Below, piece by piece: positions 5,300 through 8,709 of a DNA stretch of 8,709 nucleotides. Position 1 is the stretch's first letter; every line of letters starts with the position of its first letter. The DNA is from Bacteroidota bacterium (lineage in GTDB: Bacteria > Bacteroidota > Bacteroidia > Flavobacteriales > Weeksellaceae), in the NCBI GenBank assembly GCA_018266965.1, contig JAFDZJ010000095.1, positions 1 to 8,709 on the forward strand, in the 5' to 3' direction. The translations under genes and the position numbers were made by a program. The notes below the pieces were generated by a model. That model was given only the letters and a program-made list of their open reading frames with translations. It had not been told where the DNA came from and did not search any database.

Positions 5300-5347
5300 T
5301 AATTGAAATCTATTATCCGACAGTATTATAGAAATATTAAATAGAGG

Positions 5348-6310
5348 ATGAAACCACCTTATACCATAACGGATAAAATTTTAACTTTAATTGCCTCTAT
5401 TTCAGAAAGAATAGGCGAAATTAACGCTGCTCATTTATATAAACCTGCAACAGAATTAAGAAAAAAAAATCGTATTAAAACTATCCAATCTTCTTTGGAA
5501 ATTGAGGGCAATACTTTGACCGAAGAACAAATCACGGCTTTAATAGAGAACAAAAGAATAATTGCTCCTAAAAAAGACATTTTAGAAGTTCAAAATGCTA
5601 TGAAAGTTTATGATAAATTACATGAGTTTAATCCTTATCAATTAAAAGATTTGGAAAAAGCTCATGCTATTTTGATGAATGGATTGATTGAAAAAGCAGG
5701 AAAATTAAGAACTACTAATGTAGGTATCGTAAAAGGTTCAAAAGTAGAGCATATTGCACCCGGTGGAACAATGGTAAATGCTTTGATGAAAAATCTTCTT
5801 GATTATCTGAAAAAAGACAAGGATTTAATCTTAATCAAAAGCTGTGTTTTTCATTATGAATTTGAATTTATCCATCCTTTTTTAGACGGAAATGGAAGAA
5901 TGGGAAGATTGTGGCAGACTTTGATTTTAATGCAACAATATCCAGTTTTTGAATTTTTACCTATTGAAAGTTTAATAAAGCAAAAACAAGTTGAGTATTA
6001 TGCAAATCTTTCAGAATCCGATAAAAAAGGTAATTCAACCCCGTTTATAGAATTTATGTTGGGGATTATTTTAGAAGCATTGACCGAGCTATTACAATCT
6101 CAATCAATTACCCTTCATACAGCAGATAGAATACAGTTATTAAAAGAAAAAATAGGCAAGAATAAATTTAGTAGAAAAGACTATATGCAGTATTTTAAAA
6201 ATATTTCTGCACCAACTGCAAGTCGAGATTTGAAATGGGCAGTTGAACAAGGTGTCTTAACTAAATTTGGGGAGCAAAGATTAACAGAATATCAATTTTG
6301 TGAGGAATAA
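5348..6310 (+). CDS. fic: Class II Fic-family AMP-transferase with C-terminal winged helix
   Basis: A 320-aa protein. The N-terminal inhibitory helix carries SLEIEG (S49 to G54), fitting the (S/T)xxxE(G/N) motif that blocks ATP binding in class II Fic proteins. The catalytic Fic motif HPFLDGNGRMGR is complete at 176-187, with H176 as the general base and the glycine-rich anion loop intact. A winged-helix domain follows at about 260-316 (KFSRKDYMQYF, SAPTASRDLKWAVEQGVL), as in Shewanella and Bacteroides Fic relatives. Fic enzymes transfer AMP from ATP to hydroxyl groups of target proteins; the target here is unknown. The gene has its own promoter and tandem palindromes upstream. It may act alone as a stress or defence effector. 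All key residues are present and it appears full length. Confidence 0.92.
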   Translation: MKPPYTITDKILTLIASISERIGEINAAHLYKPATELRKKNRIKTIQSSLEIEGNTLTEEQITALIENKRIIAPKKDILEVQNAMKVYDKLHEFNPYQLKDLEKAHAILMNGLIEKAGKLRTTNVGIVKGSKVEHIAPGGTMVNALMKNLLDYLKKDKDLILIKSCVFHYEFEFIHPFLDGNGRMGRLWQTLILMQQYPVFEFLPIESLIKQKQVEYYANLSESDKKGNSTPFIEFMLGIILEALTELLQSQSITLHTADRIQLLKEKIGKNKFSRKDYMQYFKNISAPTASRDLKWAVEQGVLTKFGEQRLTEYQFCEE

Positions 6311-6407
6311 TAATTTTCGATTTTTGCAGATATTTTCACTTGTTTATAATACTTCCTAACAACATAGTTTACAAGGCCAGAATTTTAGAAATAGTAGTAG
6401 AGTATCA

Positions 6408-6438
6408 TTGAAACTTTGTAGAATTTTGAATATGTTTG
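6408..6438 (+). promoter_or_regulatory. Consensus Bacteroidota promoter
   Basis: TTG (6408-6410), 20 nt, then TATGTTTG (6431-6438): both elements and the spacing match the consensus. It lies about 100 nt before the membrane protein gene. The rest of the 230-nt gap (6311-6540) holds no gene; I saw no convincing terminator after fic. Confidence 0.65.
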
Positions 6439-6540
6439 TACTTTATTTGTATTTCGAATGAGATTACAAAATATTATTAATTAACAGGTATGTGTATATT
6501 ATATTAAAAACATTAGACTAAATTTAGAATTAAACTTTAT

Positions 6541-7056
6541 ATGACCAAAAAAGATTTTTTCATACTAATAATAAAAATTTTCGGACTTTACTCACTCATA
6601 ACTTCAGTGTTTTCTGTCTTGCCAAGCAATATCGGTTTTGCTCTCTCCAACATAAATGTGTATAACATATTTTGGGTTTTAATAACATTAATAATTGTCG
6701 TAGGCATTTTTGTTTTATTGATATTTAAGTCCAACTCTTTGGTAAAACTTCTTCAACTTGATAAAAATTTTGAAACAAATGATATTAACTTTTCCGAATT
6801 GAACAAAACTGAAATTATCAAGATATCAATGATAATAATTGGTGGTATCTTAATTATCAATAATATACCAATTTTTTTAGGTCAAATGATTTTCCAATTT
6901 AATAGTAATGTTAAAGAGCTTCAAATAAATAATGAAAACACAAATCTTTTTTGGTTTGCAAGTGGTATTAAAATTTTAATTGGATTTATTCTTTTAATCT
7001 ATATGAATCAAATTATGACCCTATTAAAAGTTGAAAAAAACGAACATTCTAATTAA
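6541..7056 (+). CDS. Four-helix membrane protein, function unknown
   Basis: A 171-aa protein with four hydrophobic segments at about 6-28, 42-62, 92-115 and 137-157, and a soluble loop of about 28 residues between helices 2 and 3 (SLVKLLQLDKNFETNDINFSELNKT). The C-terminal tail is short and charged. There are no catalytic motifs, and I do not recognise the family; similar small four-helix proteins are common and uncharacterised in flavobacteria. It has its own consensus promoter 100 nt upstream and no close partner, so it is probably monocistronic. It could be a membrane effector in this defence-rich region, but nothing in the sequence shows that. Confidence 0.75.
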   Translation: MTKKDFFILIIKIFGLYSLITSVFSVLPSNIGFALSNINVYNIFWVLITLIIVVGIFVLLIFKSNSLVKLLQLDKNFETNDINFSELNKTEIIKISMIIIGGILIINNIPIFLGQMIFQFNSNVKELQINNENTNLFWFASGIKILIGFILLIYMNQIMTLLKVEKNEHSN

Positions 7057-7092
7057 AAATAACTGCCATTAATTATTTTTTTTATTTTCTAG

Positions 7093-7218
7093 ATTCAAAT
7101 AATAAATACAACTCTTATTGATGAATTGTGCCGAAAAGATCCATCGGAACCAGATATTCGATTGAGAATTGAGTTATTGATAAGTGATGAAAATTATTTT
7201 TTAAAAATAATAAAATAG
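7093..7218 (+). pseudogene. ORF remnant, C-terminal fragment without a start
   Basis: An open frame of 41 codons between TAG 7090-7092 and TAG 7216-7218 reads TTLIDELCRKDPSEPDIRLRIELL and onward to ISDENYFLKIIK. It has a protein-like pattern of charged and hydrophobic residues but no ATG and no obvious start. It is probably the end of a lost gene. The family is not recognised. Confidence 0.4.
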
Positions 7219-7232
7219 TTATTGGTCATCAT

Positions 7233-7257
7233 TTGTCCATTTAGTATCTTAGCTTTG
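7233..7257 (+). promoter_or_regulatory. Promoter of the WYL regulator operon
   Basis: TAGCTTTG (7250-7257) is a perfect -7 element only 10 nt before ATG 7268, with a TTG at 7233-7235 (14-nt spacing, a little short). The transcript would have almost no leader if ATG 7268 is used, or about 14 nt if the second ATG at 7277 is used. Confidence 0.5.
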
Positions 7258-7267
7258 TCTTATAAAA

Positions 7268-8191
7268 ATGAGAACAATGGCAAAAAGAGATCAATTACTA
7301 CGATTGATGAATGTAGTGAACTATCTGAAAGGTAAGGTGAAAGGTGCATCATTTGATGAAATTCTAAAACATTTGGAAGAAAAAAATTATCGAGATTCCG
7401 AAGGCGAATTGTCTTTTAGTGAAAAAACATTTCAACGAGATCGTAAAATTATGGAAGAATTGTTGGGAATTGAAATAAAATTCAAACGCTCAACAATGTC
7501 CTATCAAATAGTGAATGACATCGATGATTATTCGGATCAAACGATTTTTGATAATCTACTTTTGGTAAATGCCTATAAACAAACGGCTAATTACGATAAA
7601 ATAATGCATTTCGAAAAACGCCAAGCTTCCGGTTTGCAAAATCTGGAAGGCATTATTCACGCTATTAAAAATTCGAAAATAATCAGTTTTCAATATACCA
7701 AACATTGGGAAGGTGTGCCGAGAAAGAAAGTGGTAGAACCGTATGCTTTAAAGGAATTTAGAAACCGTTGGTATCTTATCGCCAATGAAAGAGATGATAA
7801 AGATTTCTTTCTGAAAACCTTTGGAATAGATAGGATTTCAGATTTGGAATTATCAAATTCATCTTTTAAAAGGCAAGAAGTAAATATAGAAGCGATGTTC
7901 GAAAATTCATTCGGAATTATTTCAACATTAGATGAAAAACCTACTCGTATAACATTGTCTTTCGAGCCTTGGCAAGGAATGTATGTGAAGTCACTTCCCA
8001 TTCATCACACACAAAAGATTTTGGCTGATAATCAAAATGAACTTAAAGTAGAATTAAACCTGGTTCCGACTTATGATTTTTACCAAGAATTATTAACGCA
8101 CGCCCAACGAATTTTAGTTATTGAACCGAAATCTGTTCGGAATGAATATTTGAGTTTTCTACAAAAAGGAATGGATAATTTAAAGAAATAA
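7268..8191 (+). CDS. WYL-domain transcriptional regulator
   Basis: A 307-aa protein. An N-terminal winged helix spans about 5-80, with the recognition part FSEKTFQRDRKIMEELLGIEI. The WYL domain lies at about 128-205 with the signature RNRWYLIA (W168, Y169, L170) and the conserved FGIDRI strand. The C-terminal extension (about 225-305) ends the protein at normal length. WYL regulators sense nucleic acid or nucleotide ligands and often repress defence operons (BrxR and CapW are known examples). The next gene, a PD-(D/E)XK nuclease, starts 3 nt after the stop, so this regulator probably controls a shared transcript. The start could instead be ATG 7277 (MAKRDQLLRLM), which fits the promoter position slightly better. 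Confidence 0.9.
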   Translation: MRTMAKRDQLLRLMNVVNYLKGKVKGASFDEILKHLEEKNYRDSEGELSFSEKTFQRDRKIMEELLGIEIKFKRSTMSYQIVNDIDDYSDQTIFDNLLLVNAYKQTANYDKIMHFEKRQASGLQNLEGIIHAIKNSKIISFQYTKHWEGVPRKKVVEPYALKEFRNRWYLIANERDDKDFFLKTFGIDRISDLELSNSSFKRQEVNIEAMFENSFGIISTLDEKPTRITLSFEPWQGMYVKSLPIHHTQKILADNQNELKVELNLVPTYDFYQELLTHAQRILVIEPKSVRNEYLSFLQKGMDNLKK

Positions 8192-8194
8192 GAA

Positions 8195-8709
8195 ATGGAG
8201 AAATTTGAATTTTTAAAAGAAATTGAAAATATTGTAAACCAATATGAAAAAGAGAAATCAGAAACCTCAGTTGATTATAATCTTTTCAGTTTACTTTCCA
8301 GAGAATCTGATGAGGTTTTGACACATTCTGCAATCATTGCTGATTTATTGGATCCAAGAGGTAAACATGGTTTAGGAAATGCACCATTAGGATTATTTGT
8401 AAATTTGATTGATATTCCTTTATTTGATTTAGATGGTGTTCAAAGTTTTAAAGAAATGCCGATTGGGAAAATAAATGAAGATTCAACAGAAGGCGGACGA
8501 ATTGATATTTATGTTAAAAATGGAAGAAATCAAGCCTTCCTTATTGAGAATAAAATATTTGCTACAGAACAAAAAAACCAATTGCTTCGATATTACAATT
8601 TTGCTCCTGAAAGCACAATACTTTATTTAACTCTTGATGGAGAATCAAGTAAAGCAGAGGAGTTAAAGTTTTATTATAAATTCATTTCCTACAAAACAAA
8701 TATTATTAA
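8195..8709 (+). CDS. PD-(D/E)XK nuclease family protein (PDDEXK_4-like), 3' end outside window
   Basis: The open frame runs from ATG 8195 to the window edge (171 complete codons). N-terminal NLFSLLSRESDEVLTHSAIIADLLDPRGKHGLG matches the start of PDDEXK_4 (PF14281) proteins (HS, then LLDP, then HG). The nuclease core is visible: D104 in GGRIDIYV, then E118-N-K120 in AFLIENKI, followed by Q126, Q129 and RYY, as in the usual E-x-K ... QL-x-RY pattern. These proteins are metal-dependent nuclease-fold enzymes common in defence islands; their exact targets are mostly unknown. It sits 3 nt behind the WYL regulator and is surely co-transcribed. The C-terminal part is not seen. Confidence 0.88.
   Translation, partial: MEKFEFLKEIENIVNQYEKEKSETSVDYNLFSLLSRESDEVLTHSAIIADLLDPRGKHGLGNAPLGLFVNLIDIPLFDLDGVQSFKEMPIGKINEDSTEGGRIDIYVKNGRNQAFLIENKIFATEQKNQLLRYYNFAPESTILYLTLDGESSKAEELKFYYKFISYKTNII

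Noticed and set aside
2920..6470. Similarity between 2930-2970 and 6410-6455 as a third cassette copy
   Set aside because: The likeness (TTTGTA, then TTATTTGTA) is short and can be explained by shared -7 promoter elements; there is no perfect palindrome and no matching 12-codon ORF.
7057..7090. Possible terminator after the four-helix membrane protein
   Set aside because: The only stem is AT pairs (AATAA/TTATT) before a T-run; too weak to call.
7690..8001. Reverse-strand open frame of 103 codons
   Set aside because: It is fully inside the WYL regulator gene, whose domains are clear on the plus strand.
1..8709. CRISPR array, tRNA, rRNA or complete IS element
   Set aside because: I saw no regular repeat-spacer structure, tRNA cloverleaf, rRNA sequence or transposase gene.

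Overview
The base composition is strongly AT-rich. Start regions lack a clear Shine-Dalgarno sequence, and several intergenic regions carry the TAnnTTTG -7 element typical of Bacteroidota. With the protein types seen, this points to a Flavobacteriia-like bacterium (Chryseobacterium/Elizabethkingia/Flavobacterium relatives). That assignment is inferred from style, not from a marker gene. The window looks like an accessory defence island: intact defence genes, regulators and many gene remnants, with no housekeeping gene.

Left part (1-2908): the tail of an unknown gene is followed by a small P-loop NTPase and a short helical protein that seems cut off mid-helix. A stretch of debris comes next. 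Two genes then have both ends present but the middle missing: a COG1373-type AAA ATPase and the AbiEii toxin of a type IV toxin-antitoxin pair. The AbiEi antitoxin remains full length, behind a perfect 13-bp inverted-repeat operator. A small unit follows: a palindrome over a promoter element, a 12-codon ORF and a rho-independent terminator.

Centre (2909-5347): a 50-aa membrane-anchored small protein, an orphan LytTR response regulator with its own terminator, and a prokaryotic viperin (pVip), the radical SAM enzyme that makes chain-terminating nucleotides against phage. After viperin come a possible IS end and a second, diverged copy of the palindrome plus 12-codon ORF.

Right part (5348-8709): a class II Fic AMP-transferase with a C-terminal winged helix, preceded by two tandem perfect palindromes that are probably its operator; a four-helix membrane protein of unknown function; an ORF remnant; and a WYL-domain regulator 3 nt from a PD-(D/E)XK nuclease that runs off the window. 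The last two look like a regulated defence operon.

The most notable points are the viperin next to an orphan LytTR regulator, the twin palindrome/12-codon cassettes, the tandem fic palindromes, and the repeated pattern of genes with deleted middles.
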